From Streptomyces halobius (GTDB lineage Bacteria; Actinomycetota; Actinomycetes; Streptomycetales; Streptomycetaceae), in contig NZ_CP086322.1 of assembly GCF_023277745.1 (NCBI RefSeq), positions 7,130,001-7,194,000 of the forward strand: a stretch of 64,000 nucleotides of DNA, read 5' to 3'. Both the position numbers and the translations under genes were made by a program. Positions 24,578 through 34,061 of this stretch are shown here, piece after piece. The notes below the pieces were generated by a model that was not told the DNA's origin, did not search any database, and was given only the letters and a program-made list of their open reading frames with translations. Within the stretch, counting starts at the first letter, position 1. Every line of letters begins with the position of its first letter.

Positions 24578-25737
24578 CACAGCCCCCGTGCCCCGGGCGG
24601 CTGCTGGAGACGGCGATTGTGGGAGTGCTGCCGCCAGGGCTGTGCGGACGGGTCCGGCACCGGGGTGCGCCGCAGGATCTCCAGGACGATCTGCTCGGCC
24701 GTGCGGCGGTTCAACTGGGCCTGGGCGGTGGGCAGCAGCCGGTGCGCGAGCACCGCCACCGCCAGCGACTGCACATCGTCGGGCAGCACGTACTCCCGCC
24801 CGGCGAGCGCCGCCGCGGCCTTCGCGGCCCGCACCAGATGCAGCGTCGCCCGCGGCGAGGCGCCCAGCCGCAGATCGGGGTGGCTGCGGGTGGCCGCCAC
24901 CAGATCCACCGCGTATCTGCGCACCGCTTCGGCGACATGGACGGTCCGCACCGCGTCGATCAGCTTCACGATCTCGTCGGCGTGTGCGACCGGCTGGAGT
25001 TCGTCCAGCGGGGAGGGGCCGCCGTGCACGTCCAGCATCTGCAGTTCGGCGGCCGGGCTCGGATAGCCGATCGACACTCGCGCCATGAAGCGGTCCCGCT
25101 GCGCCTCCGGGAGCGGGTAGGTGCCTTCCATCTCCACCGGATTCTGCGTGGCGACGACCATGAACGGGCTGGGCAGCTCGTAGGTCTGCCCGTCCATCGT
25201 GACCTGGCGCTCCTCCATGGACTCCAGGAGCGCCGACTGGGTCTTGGGCGAGGCTCGGTTGATCTCGTCGCCGATCACGATCTGGGCGAAGATCGCGCCG
25301 GGCTTGAACTCGAACTCCTGCCGCTGCTGGTCGTAGACGCTGACGCCGGTGATGTCGGAGGGCAGCAGATCCGGCGTGAACTGGATGCGCCGTACCGAGC
25401 AGTCGATGGAGCGGGCCAGCGCTTTGGCGAGCATCGTCTTGCCGACGCCCGGCACATCCTCGATGAGCAGATGCCCCTCGGCCAGCAGCACGGTCAGCGA
25501 GAGCCGTACGACCTCCGGCTTGCCCTCGATCACACCTTCCACGGACCGGTGCACACGCTCGCCCGTGGTGGTCAGCTCTCCCCCTGCTCCCGGCTCCTCC
25601 GCCACGCTCGGCCTTTCCCCCACGCTCGGCCTTTCCTCCAGGTTCGGCTTCGCCCGCGCGGGGGGACCCCCACGCATGGGGGGAACCCCATGCGTGGGAG
25701 GACCCCCATGGCTCGCCCGTTGGTCATACGTCGTCAC
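24577..25737 (-). CDS. MoxR-family AAA+ ATPase
   Basis: The protein has 386 residues. Walker A is VPGVGKTMLAKA (about residues 95-106), Walker B and flanks IVIGDEINRASPKTQSALLESMEERQV, sensor 1 VVATQNPVEMEGTYPLPEAQRDRFM, with a helical lid at the C-terminus. The core starts near residue 60. The first 50 residues are Gly/Pro-rich and are largely encoded by a palindromic DNA repeat (25661-25710) inserted in frame. The GTG at 25737 is preceded by GAGGAGG. It is the first gene of the MoxR-DUF58-TgpA operon and probably remodels the DUF58 partner using ATP. Confidence 0.93.
   Translation of the reverse strand: MTTYDQRASHGGPPTHGVPPMRGGPPARAKPNLEERPSVGERPSVAEEPGAGGELTTTGERVHRSVEGVIEGKPEVVRLSLTVLLAEGHLLIEDVPGVGKTMLAKALARSIDCSVRRIQFTPDLLPSDITGVSVYDQQRQEFEFKPGAIFAQIVIGDEINRASPKTQSALLESMEERQVTMDGQTYELPSPFMVVATQNPVEMEGTYPLPEAQRDRFMARVSIGYPSPAAELQMLDVHGGPSPLDELQPVAHADEIVKLIDAVRTVHVAEAVRRYAVDLVAATRSHPDLRLGASPRATLHLVRAAKAAAALAGREYVLPDDVQSLAVAVLAHRLLPTAQAQLNRRTAEQIVLEILRRTPVPDPSAQPWRQHSHNRRLQQPPGARGL
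25661..25710. repeat. palindromic GC-rich repeat inside the moxR reading frame
   Basis: CCCACGCATGGGG (25669-25681) and CCCCATGCGTGGG (25686-25698) are perfect 13-base arms around GGAA. Flanking them are GGGGGACCCCC (25661-25671) and GGAGGACCCCCATGG. The segment encodes part of the disordered MoxR N-terminus (HGGPPTHGVPPMRGGPPA) without breaking the frame. Confidence 0.75.
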
Positions 25738-26000
25738 TCGGCCCTCCTCGGCCCCGCCCCGCACTCTTCAGGAGAGCAGGGGCTCCCCATTCAGGGCCGG
25801 TGCCCCCCTTGTGCGGACCCGGCCACCCCGCTTCACGACGTCGCTCGCGGCAACCGCCGGAGCAACGTCATGTACGCATTCTCGCCGTCCGCAAGCCCTC
25901 GCGTCATGGCCTGTGGATAACTCCGGTTGTTATGTCCGGACCATCCCCGGCACTCCCGCCACCTGCGCTTCGCTCCGGACACCCCCGGTCCGCCGGGGCG

Positions 26001-26600
26001 TCAGGGCCGCGGCTCGATCTCCCGCAGCAGGCCGGTTGTCACATCGAACACAAAGCCTCGGACGTCGTCCGTGTGCAGCAGGAAGGGCGAGGTGCGCACC
26101 CGCTGCATGGACTGGCGTACGTCCTCGTCGAGATCCCGGAACGCCTCGACCGCCCAGGTGGGCCGCTGGCCGACCTCGTCCGCCAGGTCGTGCCGGAAGT
26201 CCTCGGTCAGGTTCAGCAGACCGCAGCCGGTGTGGTGGATGAGGACGACCGAGCGGGTGCCCAGGGCGCGCTGGCTGATCGTCAGGGAGCGGATGATGTC
26301 GTCGGTGACCACACCGCCGGCGTTACGGATGGTGTGGCAGTCGCCGAGCTCCAGGCCGAGCGCGGCGTGCGGGTCGAGCCGGGCGTCCATACAGGCCACC
26401 ACGGCGACCTCGAGGACCGGACGGGCATCCATGCCGGGGTCGGTGAAAGCGGCGGCGTAGCGCCGGTTCGCCTCGACGAGGCGGTCGGTGACCGTCCCCG
26501 AGCTCTCAGCTTCGTTCGAGCAGGGGAGCCCCCTGTCACCGGCGGGGACGGCGGCGCGGTCGGCGGACGGGGGCATCGGCTGCGACGCAGATATGGACAT
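26001..26600 (-). CDS. beta-class carbonic anhydrase
   Basis: This is a 199-residue zinc enzyme that interconverts CO2 and bicarbonate. The zinc ligands are C70 in VACMDARLDP, and H123 and C126 in IHHTGCG. The Asp-Arg dyad is D72/R74. It resembles the small actinobacterial beta-CAs such as Rv1284. The ATG at 26600 is preferred: TACGGT ends 6 bases upstream and there is no spaced ribosome binding site, suggesting a leaderless mRNA. Residues 20-34 (DRGLPCSNEAESSG) look inserted and coincide with a GC-rich hairpin repeat. It stands alone upstream of the division cluster and divergent from it; bicarbonate supply for biosynthesis is the likely role. Confidence 0.9.
   Translation of the reverse strand: MSISASQPMPPSADRAAVPAGDRGLPCSNEAESSGTVTDRLVEANRRYAAAFTDPGMDARPVLEVAVVACMDARLDPHAALGLELGDCHTIRNAGGVVTDDIIRSLTISQRALGTRSVVLIHHTGCGLLNLTEDFRHDLADEVGQRPTWAVEAFRDLDEDVRQSMQRVRTSPFLLHTDDVRGFVFDVTTGLLREIEPRP
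26501..26536. repeat. hairpin repeat inside the carbonic anhydrase gene
   Basis: CAGGGG (26521-26526) and CCCCTG (26530-26535) form a perfect hairpin, preceded by AGCTCTCAGCTTCGTTCGAG. This resembles a common Streptomyces intergenic repeat. It encodes a low-complexity insertion in the poorly conserved N-terminus. Confidence 0.5.
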
Positions 26601-26775
26601 GCCTTTACCGTAAGCGTCGGGGCTGAATCCGGCCGCCTGGGAGAACGGGGCATAGGGGGCAAGGGCCACTCCTTGTGAGGTAACCCACATGTGTCTCCTC
26701 ATCGCCCCCGTCCGGGTGAGAGGGCCGTGCGAAGGGCGGACACACGCTGTCGCGGGACGCGCGGAAACCGGTTGA

Positions 26776-26803
26776 TTGACCGGGGCACCCGGTGGACTAA
26801 AGT
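26776..26803 (+). promoter_or_regulatory. probable main promoter of the dcw cluster
   Basis: TTGACC (26776-26781) and TAAAGT (26798-26803) are separated by 16 bases, close to the vegetative consensus. The rsmH ATG is 225 bases downstream, leaving a long leader. The 428 bases between the carbonic anhydrase start and rsmH hold no gene. In particular there is no mraZ, which precedes rsmH in many other bacteria. Confidence 0.6.
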
Positions 26804-27028
26804 GGCGCGAAGTGGGAGGCGTGACGCTCTCCTTGGATCCCGAGTCCTGACGTACGCGCCTCGTACGTACGGCTCGGCCTCCTCCCGCTCCACCGGTCCT
26901 CCGACGTCACTTCCCCGTCGCCGGAGCACCACTTCCCCTTCAGAGCGGGCGGGGACCAAGCGGTACGTGCGGCACTACCCCAGCCAACGGCCGGGGGGAC
27001 CCACCTGCCGCCACCCATCGGAAGGCGC

Positions 27029-27997
27029 ATGAGTAGCAACACACGCCACGTCCCGGTCATGCTCCAGCGGTGTCTGGACATGCTCGCCCCTGCGCTCACC
27101 GAGCCCGGTGCGGTCGTCGTCGACTGCACGCTCGGTCTGGGAGGGCACAGCGAGGCGCTGCTCTCGGCCTTCCCGGCGGCCCGTCTCGTGGCCCTCGACC
27201 GCGACCCGGCCGCCCTGAAGCTCGCGGGAGAGCGGCTGGCCCCGTACGGCGAGCGCGCCACCCTGGTGCACGCCGTCTACGACGAGCTCCCCGAGGTCCT
27301 CGACCGGCTCGGGCTGCCACGGGTCCAGGGCGTCCTGTTCGACCTCGGCGTCTCCTCCATGCAGCTCGACGAGGCCGACCGCGGCTTCGCATACGCCCAG
27401 GACGCCCCGCTGGACATGCGCATGGACCAGTCGACGGGCATGAGCGCCGCCGACGTCCTCAACACCTACGCGCCCGGGGAGCTCGTCCGGATCCTGCGTG
27501 CCTACGGGGAGGAGAAGCAGGCCAAGCGGATCGTCTCGGCGATCGTCCGCGAGCGCGCCAAGGAGCCGTTCACCAACAGCGCACGGCTGGTCGAGCTGAT
27601 CCGTGACGCGCTGCCGCAGGCCGCCAAGCGCACCGGCGGCAACCCCGCGAAGCGCACGTTCCAGGCGCTGCGCATCGAGGTCAACGGGGAGCTGGCGAGT
27701 GTGGAGCGGGCCATTCCGGCCGCCGTGAACGCGCTGGCGGTCGGTGGCCGGATCGCCGTGCTCTCCTACCACTCCCTGGAGGACCGCCTGGTCAAGCAGG
27801 TTCTCGCGGCAGGAGCCGCCAATACCGCGCCCCCGGGGCTCCCTGTCGTCCCGGAGCGCTACCAGCCCCGCCTGAAGCTGCTGACCCGGGGCGCGGAACT
27901 CCCCACGGAGGAGGAGATCGCCGAGAACCGCCGCGCGGCCCCCGCCCGGCTGCGCGGCGCCGAGCGCATCCGCGAGAACGCGGAGGGCACGGCGTGA
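27029..27997 (+). CDS. rsmH: 16S rRNA (cytosine-1402-N4)-methyltransferase
   Basis: The protein has 322 residues (also called MraW). It methylates N4 of C1402 in 16S rRNA in the ribosomal P site. Family motifs include [13 protein letters not shown] at the start, the SAM loop [36 protein letters not shown], and the C-terminal [14 protein letters not shown]. The ATG has GGAAGG 4 bases upstream. It is the first gene of the dcw cluster, and its stop overlaps the ftsL start by four bases. Confidence 0.96.
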   Translation: MSSNTRHVPVMLQRCLDMLAPALTEPGAVVVDCTLGLGGHSEALLSAFPAARLVALDRDPAALKLAGERLAPYGERATLVHAVYDELPEVLDRLGLPRVQGVLFDLGVSSMQLDEADRGFAYAQDAPLDMRMDQSTGMSAADVLNTYAPGELVRILRAYGEEKQAKRIVSAIVRERAKEPFTNSARLVELIRDALPQAAKRTGGNPAKRTFQALRIEVNGELASVERAIPAAVNALAVGGRIAVLSYHSLEDRLVKQVLAAGAANTAPPGLPVVPERYQPRLKLLTRGAELPTEEEIAENRRAAPARLRGAERIRENAEGTA

Positions 27998-28557
27998 CCG
28001 GCCAGGGGCTCCCGCGCGGAAGGCAGGGACGCCTCTCCGTGCTCTTCCCCTCCGGCGCCGGCAACGCCGCGCGCACCCCTTTTGTGCTGCTGGTCGTCGT
28101 GCTGCTGGGCTCCGGCCTGATCGCGCTGCTGCTGCTCAACTCCGCCCTCAACCAAGGGTCGTTCGAGCTCAGCAAGCTGGAGAAGGAGACCGAGGACCTG
28201 ACGGACGAGCAGCAGGCGCTGCAGCAGGAAGTGGACGCGTACTCCGCCCCGGACGCCCTCGCCAGGCGCGCCCGGAAGCTGGGAATGGTGCCGGGCGGCA
28301 ACCCGGCGTTCCTGCTGCCGGACGGCACGGTCCGGGGCAAGCCCAGCCGGGTGAACGCCGACGGGTCGCTGGTGATGAAGGCCCCTGCCGCGCCATCGCA
28401 CCTGAGGCCGCTCAGGGCACCGGGGACGGCGGGCTCGCCGGCCATGCCGGTCGCCCCGGTGATGCCGGGGGCCCCGGGGGCGCCCACCGCCGCACCGTCG
28501 GTGCCGTCAGGTTCCGCCGGCTCCACCGCCCCCTCCCCGACGCCCTCCGGCAGGTGA
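27994..28557 (+). CDS. ftsL: cell division protein FtsL-like
   Basis: This is a 187-residue bitopic membrane protein. A short basic cytoplasmic segment is followed by one TM helix ([21 protein letters not shown]), a coiled coil with heptad spacing ([26 protein letters not shown]), and a Pro/Ala-rich C-terminal tail. Identification as FtsL rests mainly on topology and position between rsmH and ftsI, because the family is very divergent. FtsL forms the FtsQLB complex that activates FtsWI in septal wall synthesis. The start codon lies in a GTGA overlap with rsmH. Confidence 0.85.
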   Translation: MTGQGLPRGRQGRLSVLFPSGAGNAARTPFVLLVVVLLGSGLIALLLLNSALNQGSFELSKLEKETEDLTDEQQALQQEVDAYSAPDALARRARKLGMVPGGNPAFLLPDGTVRGKPSRVNADGSLVMKAPAAPSHLRPLRAPGTAGSPAMPVAPVMPGAPGAPTAAPSVPSGSAGSTAPSPTPSGR

Positions 28558-28641
28558 CCCCGTGACGCGCAATGCCGCCGCCCCGTACCGCGCACCCGCT
28601 GCCCCGGACGGGAGAACCCCCGCGCCCCCGGAGCACGCGGT

Positions 28642-30717
28642 ATGACCGAGCCCAGGGACCCCCGCCGCCGTGTACCGCGCCCCGCCGGGCGCGGCCGGGC
28701 CGGCAGCCGTGGCGGTTCGGCCGGACGCGGCGGCCAGGCCGGCCGACGCGGCGCCCTGCATCGCCCCGCCGCCAAGCGGACCACCCCGAAGCCCGCCGTC
28801 CCCGGACCCTCGGCGGCCAGGTCCTCAACGGCGCCCAAGCAGTCCGCCAAGCAGGCCGCCCGCCCCGTACGTCCCCGCTCCGGCCCCGCCCTGCTCCGCC
28901 TCGGCAGCCCGCGCCCCCGGCTGCGGCTGGTCTCCCTCGGGCTGACGGTGGTGATGCTGGTCTTCGTCGTACGGCTCTTCCAGGTGCAGGCCGTGGACGC
29001 CGGGGCGTTCGCCGCCAAGGCCAACGTGAACCGCTATGTCCCGGTCAAGCTGGCCGCCGAGCGCGGTGCGATCACCGACCGGGACGGCGTGAACCTGGCC
29101 ACCACCGTGGACGCGTACGACATCACCGCTGACCCGAGCCTGCTGGCACCCGACAAGTCCAAGATCGACGACGCCCCGCAGCGGGCCGCCGCGCTGCTCG
29201 CCCCGATCCTCCACCAGGACAAGGCCGCCCTCGCCAAGAAGCTCGCCCGGCCCAAGGCGCGCTACGTCCTGCTCGCCCGGCAGCAGACCCCGCAGGTCTG
29301 GAAGAAGATCAAGGCCCTGCGCAGGACCCTCGACGCCAGGGCGGCCGCCGACCGCAAGCACGGGCCGAACGTCCTGGTCGGGATCTTCGCCGACAAGCAC
29401 AGCAAGCGCGTCTACCCCAACAAGGACCTCGCCTCCGGCGTCCTCGGTTTCGTCAACCGCGCGGGCAAGGGCGGCGGCGGCCTGGAGGCGCTCCTGGACA
29501 AGCGGCTGGCGGGCAAGGACGGCAAGCTCGTCTACGCCCAGTCCGGCGGGCGCCGGGTCCCCACCGCCGACGCCCAGGAACATCCCGCGGTCCCGGGCAG
29601 CGACGTCGAGCTCACCCTCGACCGCGACATCCAGTGGGCGGCGCAGCGGGCGATCACCAAACAGGTCGCGAAGTCCGGGGCGGACCGCGGCTACGTCGTC
29701 GTCCAGGACACCCGTACCGGCGAGATCCTGGCGCTGGCCAACGCGCCCGGCTTTGACCCGAACGAGGTGGCGAAGGCCGACCCGGCGGCGCTGGGCAACG
29801 CCGCGCTGTCCGACGCGTTCGAGCCGGGCTCCACCAGCAAGCTGATGTCGATGGCGGCCGTCCTGGAGGAGGGCGCCGCCACCCCCGCCACCCGGGTCAC
29901 CGTGCCGAACCGGCTGCACCGGGGCGACCGGCTGTTCGCGGACGACATCGACCACCCCACCTGGTACCTCACGCTCAACGGCGTCCTCGCCAAGTCCAGC
30001 AACATCGGCACGATCCTGGCGACCGGCCAGCTGGGCAGGACCCAGCGCGAGGCCAACCAGGTGCTCTACTCCTACCTGCGGAAGTTCGGGATCGGGAGGC
30101 CGACCGGGCTCAGCTTCCCGGGGGAGACGCCCGGCATCCTGGCCAAGCCGCAGGACTGGAACACCTCGCAGCAGTACACGATCCCGTTCGGCCAGGGCCT
30201 GTCCCTCAACGCCGTCCAGGCCGCGTCCGTCTACTCCACGATCGCCAACGGCGGCGAGCGCATCGCCCCCACGCTCGTCCGCGGCACCACCGGGCCCGAC
30301 GGCCGCTACGTCCCGGCGCCCAAGCCCGCGAAGAACCGGGTGGTCAGCGAGAAGACCGCGCGCGAGCTCGCCACCATGCTGGAATCCGTGGTGGACGACG
30401 AGGAAGGCACCGGCGCGAAGGCGAAGATCCCCGGCTACCGGGTGGGCGGCAAGACCGGCACCTCCAACCGGGTGGACCCCCGCACCGGCCGCTACCACGG
30501 CTACACCGCCTCCTTCGCCGGCTTCGCGCCCGCCGACAAACCCCGTATCACCGTCTACTGCGCCGTCCAGAACCCCACGCGAGGCAGCTACTTCGGCGGC
30601 CAGGTGTGCGGTCCGATCTACCAGCAGGTCATGGCGTTCGCGCTGAAAACCCTCCAGGTCCCGCCGACCGGCGCGCAGCCCCCGCGACTGCCGGTCACGT
30701 TCAAGCCAGGCCAATGA
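28642..30717 (+). CDS. ftsI: septal peptidoglycan transpeptidase, class B PBP (FtsI/PBP3)
   Basis: The protein has 691 residues. About 95 basic, disordered N-terminal residues precede one TM helix (LVSLGLTVVMLVFVVRLF). A dimerisation domain (AAERGAITDRDGVNLATT) and the transpeptidase domain follow. Catalytic motifs are S397-T-S-K400 in EPGSTSKLMS, S452-S-N454 in AKSSNIG, and K604-T-G in GGKTGTSN. It crosslinks septal peptidoglycan together with FtsW. The long cytoplasmic tail is typical for Streptomyces. The ATG follows ftsL by 84 bases, with CGGAGC upstream. Confidence 0.95.
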   Translation: MTEPRDPRRRVPRPAGRGRAGSRGGSAGRGGQAGRRGALHRPAAKRTTPKPAVPGPSAARSSTAPKQSAKQAARPVRPRSGPALLRLGSPRPRLRLVSLGLTVVMLVFVVRLFQVQAVDAGAFAAKANVNRYVPVKLAAERGAITDRDGVNLATTVDAYDITADPSLLAPDKSKIDDAPQRAAALLAPILHQDKAALAKKLARPKARYVLLARQQTPQVWKKIKALRRTLDARAAADRKHGPNVLVGIFADKHSKRVYPNKDLASGVLGFVNRAGKGGGGLEALLDKRLAGKDGKLVYAQSGGRRVPTADAQEHPAVPGSDVELTLDRDIQWAAQRAITKQVAKSGADRGYVVVQDTRTGEILALANAPGFDPNEVAKADPAALGNAALSDAFEPGSTSKLMSMAAVLEEGAATPATRVTVPNRLHRGDRLFADDIDHPTWYLTLNGVLAKSSNIGTILATGQLGRTQREANQVLYSYLRKFGIGRPTGLSFPGETPGILAKPQDWNTSQQYTIPFGQGLSLNAVQAASVYSTIANGGERIAPTLVRGTTGPDGRYVPAPKPAKNRVVSEKTARELATMLESVVDDEEGTGAKAKIPGYRVGGKTGTSNRVDPRTGRYHGYTASFAGFAPADKPRITVYCAVQNPTRGSYFGGQVCGPIYQQVMAFALKTLQVPPTGAQPPRLPVTFKPGQ

Positions 30718-30735
30718 AATCGAGGCAAAACCGCC

Positions 30736-32478
30736 GTGACGACCATCACTCCCGACGGAACTCCCGCATCCGGTAACTGCTCCTCGGCGCGGCCCTCGCT
30801 TCGCCCCGGGCCCGACCGGCCCGGTACGCTCACCGCCGTGTCACGCTCTGATCAGTCCCCCAACGCCCAGACCGGTGAGAAGGGCGAACCCGGCAAATAT
30901 CCGGGAGCTCCTCGCCCTGAACGGGTCCGCCCCACCCCACTGGCGGACCTCGCCGAGCAGCTGGGCATCCAGGCTCCGGCCACCGGTACCGACGCGCCCG
31001 CGACGGTCACCGGTATCACGCACGACTCCCGCGCGGTCCGCCCCGGCGACCTCTACGCGGCCCTGCCCGGCGCCCGTCTGCACGGCGCCGACTTCGTCGC
31101 GCAGGCCGCCGACCTCGGCGCCGCCGCGATCCTGACCGACCCGTCGGGCGAGGAACGCGCCGCCGCGACCGGTCTGCCGGTGCTCGTCGTCCACGACCCG
31201 CGCTCCCGTATGGGTGCAGTGGCCGTCTCCATCTACGGGACGCCGGGCGACGACCTCCTCCAGATCGGGATCACCGGAACCTCCGGCAAGACCACCACCG
31301 CGTATCTGATCGAAGGGGGCCTGCGGGCCGCCGCGGCGAAGGCGGATGGCGGGCTGACCGGCCTGATCGGCACCGTCGAGACCCGTATCGGCGACGAGCG
31401 CATCAAGTCCGAGCGCACCACCCCGGAGGCCACCGACCTGCAGGCGCTGTTCGCCGTCATGCGCGAGCGCGGTGTCCGGGCGGTCGCCATGGAGGTCTCC
31501 AGCCACGCGCTGGTCCTCGGCCGGGTCGACGGCTGTGTCTTCGACGTAGCGATCTTCAACAACCTCAGCCCGGAGCACATGGAGTTCCACTCCGGCATGG
31601 AGGACTACTTCCAGGCCAAGTCCCAGCTGTTCACCAAGGCCCGCAGCCGCGCCGGCGTCGTCAACCTCGACGACGAGTACGGCAGGCGGCTGGCCGAGGG
31701 AGAGTCCGAGGTCCCGGTCACCACCTTCTCCGCGGAGGGCCACCCGGACGCGGACTGGCGCGCCTCGGACGTCGAGGTGGGGGCGCTCGGCTCGACGTTC
31801 ACCGTGCACGGCCCGGAGGGGGTGACGCTGCGCGCGGCGTCCCCGATCGCCGGCCCGTTCAACGTCGCCAACGCGCTGGCCGCGATCGTCTCGCTGGTCG
31901 TCGCCGGCGTCGACCCGCAGACCGCCGCCGACGGTGTCGCCGCGGTCCCCGGCGTCCCCGGCCGTCTGGAGCGCGTCGACGCGGGCCAGCCCTATCTGGC
32001 CGTCGTCGACTACGCGCACAAGACCGACGCGGTCGAATCGGTGCTGCGCGCCCTGCGCAAGGTCACCACCGGCAAGATGCACGTCGTCCTGGGCTGCGGC
32101 GGCGACCGCGACCCGCACAAGCGCGTCCCGATGGGCGCCGCGGTCGCCCGGCTCGCCGACACGGCCGTCCTGACCTCCGACAACCCCCGTACCGAGGATC
32201 CGCTCGCGATCCTCGCCACCATGCTCGCGGGCGCCGCCGAGGTGCCCGTCCACGAACGCGGCACGGTGCTGGTCGAAGAAGAGCGGGCCGCCGCCATCGC
32301 CGCCGCCGTCGCCCGTGCCGAGCCCGGCGACACCGTGATCGTCGCCGGCAAGGGCCATGAACAGGGCCAGGACATCGCCGGAGTGGTCCGCCCCTTCGAC
32401 GACCGCCAGGTGCTGCGCGATGCCATCGAGGACTCGCTGCGGTCGCAGCGGTCGCCGCAGCCGAACCACCAGGGATGA
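30736..32478 (+). CDS. murE: UDP-MurNAc-L-Ala-D-Glu:diaminopimelate ligase
   Basis: The protein has 580 residues from the GTG at 30736. It adds diaminopimelate to the muropeptide precursor. The ATP loop is GITGTSGKTTTAY (around residues 178-190), the Mur family motif YFQAKSQLF, and the diamino-acid specificity motif DNPR is at about 482-485. A second GTG at 30838 is in frame and has TACGCT 7 bases upstream, as in leaderless Streptomyces genes. The first 34 residues may therefore not be translated, or there may be an internal promoter with a second start. It lies 18 bases after ftsI. Confidence 0.95.
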   Translation: MTTITPDGTPASGNCSSARPSLRPGPDRPGTLTAVSRSDQSPNAQTGEKGEPGKYPGAPRPERVRPTPLADLAEQLGIQAPATGTDAPATVTGITHDSRAVRPGDLYAALPGARLHGADFVAQAADLGAAAILTDPSGEERAAATGLPVLVVHDPRSRMGAVAVSIYGTPGDDLLQIGITGTSGKTTTAYLIEGGLRAAAAKADGGLTGLIGTVETRIGDERIKSERTTPEATDLQALFAVMRERGVRAVAMEVSSHALVLGRVDGCVFDVAIFNNLSPEHMEFHSGMEDYFQAKSQLFTKARSRAGVVNLDDEYGRRLAEGESEVPVTTFSAEGHPDADWRASDVEVGALGSTFTVHGPEGVTLRAASPIAGPFNVANALAAIVSLVVAGVDPQTAADGVAAVPGVPGRLERVDAGQPYLAVVDYAHKTDAVESVLRALRKVTTGKMHVVLGCGGDRDPHKRVPMGAAVARLADTAVLTSDNPRTEDPLAILATMLAGAAEVPVHERGTVLVEEERAAAIAAAVARAEPGDTVIVAGKGHEQGQDIAGVVRPFDDRQVLRDAIEDSLRSQRSPQPNHQG

Positions 32479-32520
32479 CACACCGCCATGCGCGCACAAT
32501 CCTTCCCGCTACGCCCGCCC

Positions 32521-32550
32521 TCCCCCAGCTACCGCTGGGAGGTGCCCCCG
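32521..32550. repeat. short palindromic repeat between murE and murF
   Basis: CCCAGC (32524-32529) and GCTGGG (32534-32539) form a hairpin followed by AGGTGCCCCCGG. The same GGGGGCACCTCCC core, inverted, is found at 45489 and 45568. It is in the 134-base murE-murF spacer, the only large gap in the first half of the cluster. Confidence 0.6.
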
Positions 32551-32612
32551 GCCCGCCGCCACCCTCCGGTGGAAGCCCTTCGGGCCCTTCAGCCCCGCGC
32601 CGGGGGTGACCT

Positions 32613-34061
32613 GTGATCTCCCTGTCCCTCGCCGAGATCACCCGCATCGTCGGCGGACGGCAGCACGACATACCGGACGACGGTGTCCAGGTGACCGGGC
32701 CGGTCGTGTCGGACTCCCGTCAGGTATGCCCCGGCGCCCTGTTCGTGGCCTTCGCCGGTGAACGCGTCGACGGCCACGACTTCGCCGCGGGCGCCGTCGA
32801 GGCGGGCGCGGTCGCCGTCCTGGCCGCCCGCCCCGTGGGCGTCCCCGCCCTCGTGGTCGACGACGTCGTCGCCGCGCTCGGCGCCCTCGCCCGCGCCGTC
32901 GTCGAGCGGCTGGGCACCACCGTCGTCGGCCTCACCGGCTCGGCCGGCAAGACCAGCACCAAGGACCTGATCGCCCAGCTCCTGCAGCGGCACGGCCCGA
33001 CCGTCTGGCCGGAGGGCAACCTCAACAACGAGATCGGGCTGCCGCTGACCGCGCTGCGCGCCGAGTCCAACACCCGGCATCTGGTCCTGGAGATGGGCGC
33101 CCGCGGTGTCGGCCACATCCGCTATCTCGCCGGGCTGACGCCCCCGGCGATCGGTGTGGTGCTGAACGTCGGCACCGCGCACATCGGCGAGTTCGGCGGC
33201 CGTGAGCGGATCGCGGAGGCAAAGGGCGAACTCGTCGAGGCGCTGCCGTCGGCGGAGCACGGCGGGCGCGCGGTGCTCAACGCGGACGATCCGTACGTAC
33301 GTGCCATGGCGTCCCGTACGAAGGCCCGGACGGTGTTCTTCGGCGAGGCCCCGGACGCCGATGTCCGCGCCGAGAATGTCCGGCTCACCGGTCAAGGGTG
33401 CCCCGCCTTCACCCTTCACACACCCTCCGGGTGCAGTGATGTGACCATGCGGCTGTACGGTGAGCATCACGTGTCGAACGCGCTCGCCGCGGCCGCCGTC
33501 GCCCACGAGTTGGGCATGCCCGCAGACGAGATCGCCACCGCGCTCTCCGAAGCCGGCACGCTCTCCCGCTGGCGGATGGAGGTCACCGAGCGCGCGGACG
33601 GCGTGACGGTCGTCAACGACGCCTACAACGCGAACCCCGAGTCCATGCGAGCGGCGCTGCGAGCGCTGGTCGCGATGGGCGCAGCCGCCGAGGCGAAGGG
33701 CGGTCGTACGTGGGCGGTGCTCGGTGAGATGGCCGAGCTCGGCGAGGACTCACTCGCCGAACACGACGCGGTCGGACGGCTGGTCGTCCGGCTCAACGTC
33801 AGCAAGCTCGTGGCGGTCGGCGGCAGGGAAGCGGCCTGGCTCGACATGGGCGCCAAGAACGAGGGTTCGTGGGGTGAGGAGTCGGTGCACGTGTCCGACA
33901 CGCGGGCGGCGATCGACCTGTTGCGCAGCGAGCTGCGACCGGGAGACGTCGTGCTGGTGAAGGCGTCCAGGTCGGTGGGGCTGGAGCGGGTCGCCGCAAC
34001 TTTGCTGGACGAGGGCACTGAGGGTGCTGTGGCCACTGAGGGCGGAGCCGCGTCCCGATGA
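32613..34061 (+). CDS. murF: UDP-MurNAc-tripeptide:D-Ala-D-Ala ligase
   Basis: This is a 482-residue Mur ligase that completes the UDP-MurNAc-pentapeptide. Motifs are [18 protein letters not shown], the ATP loop [49 protein letters not shown] and [17 protein letters not shown]. The GTG at 32613 follows a GGGGGTGA ribosome binding site. Its stop overlaps the mraY start (ATGA), so translation is coupled. Confidence 0.95.
   Translation: MISLSLAEITRIVGGRQHDIPDDGVQVTGPVVSDSRQVCPGALFVAFAGERVDGHDFAAGAVEAGAVAVLAARPVGVPALVVDDVVAALGALARAVVERLGTTVVGLTGSAGKTSTKDLIAQLLQRHGPTVWPEGNLNNEIGLPLTALRAESNTRHLVLEMGARGVGHIRYLAGLTPPAIGVVLNVGTAHIGEFGGRERIAEAKGELVEALPSAEHGGRAVLNADDPYVRAMASRTKARTVFFGEAPDADVRAENVRLTGQGCPAFTLHTPSGCSDVTMRLYGEHHVSNALAAAAVAHELGMPADEIATALSEAGTLSRWRMEVTERADGVTVVNDAYNANPESMRAALRALVAMGAAAEAKGGRTWAVLGEMAELGEDSLAEHDAVGRLVVRLNVSKLVAVGGREAAWLDMGAKNEGSWGEESVHVSDTRAAIDLLRSELRPGDVVLVKASRSVGLERVAATLLDEGTEGAVATEGGAASR

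Noticed and set aside
28825-30714. 629-residue minus-strand frame opposite ftsI
   Set aside because: Antisense shadow of a transpeptidase with intact SxxK, SxN and KTG motifs.
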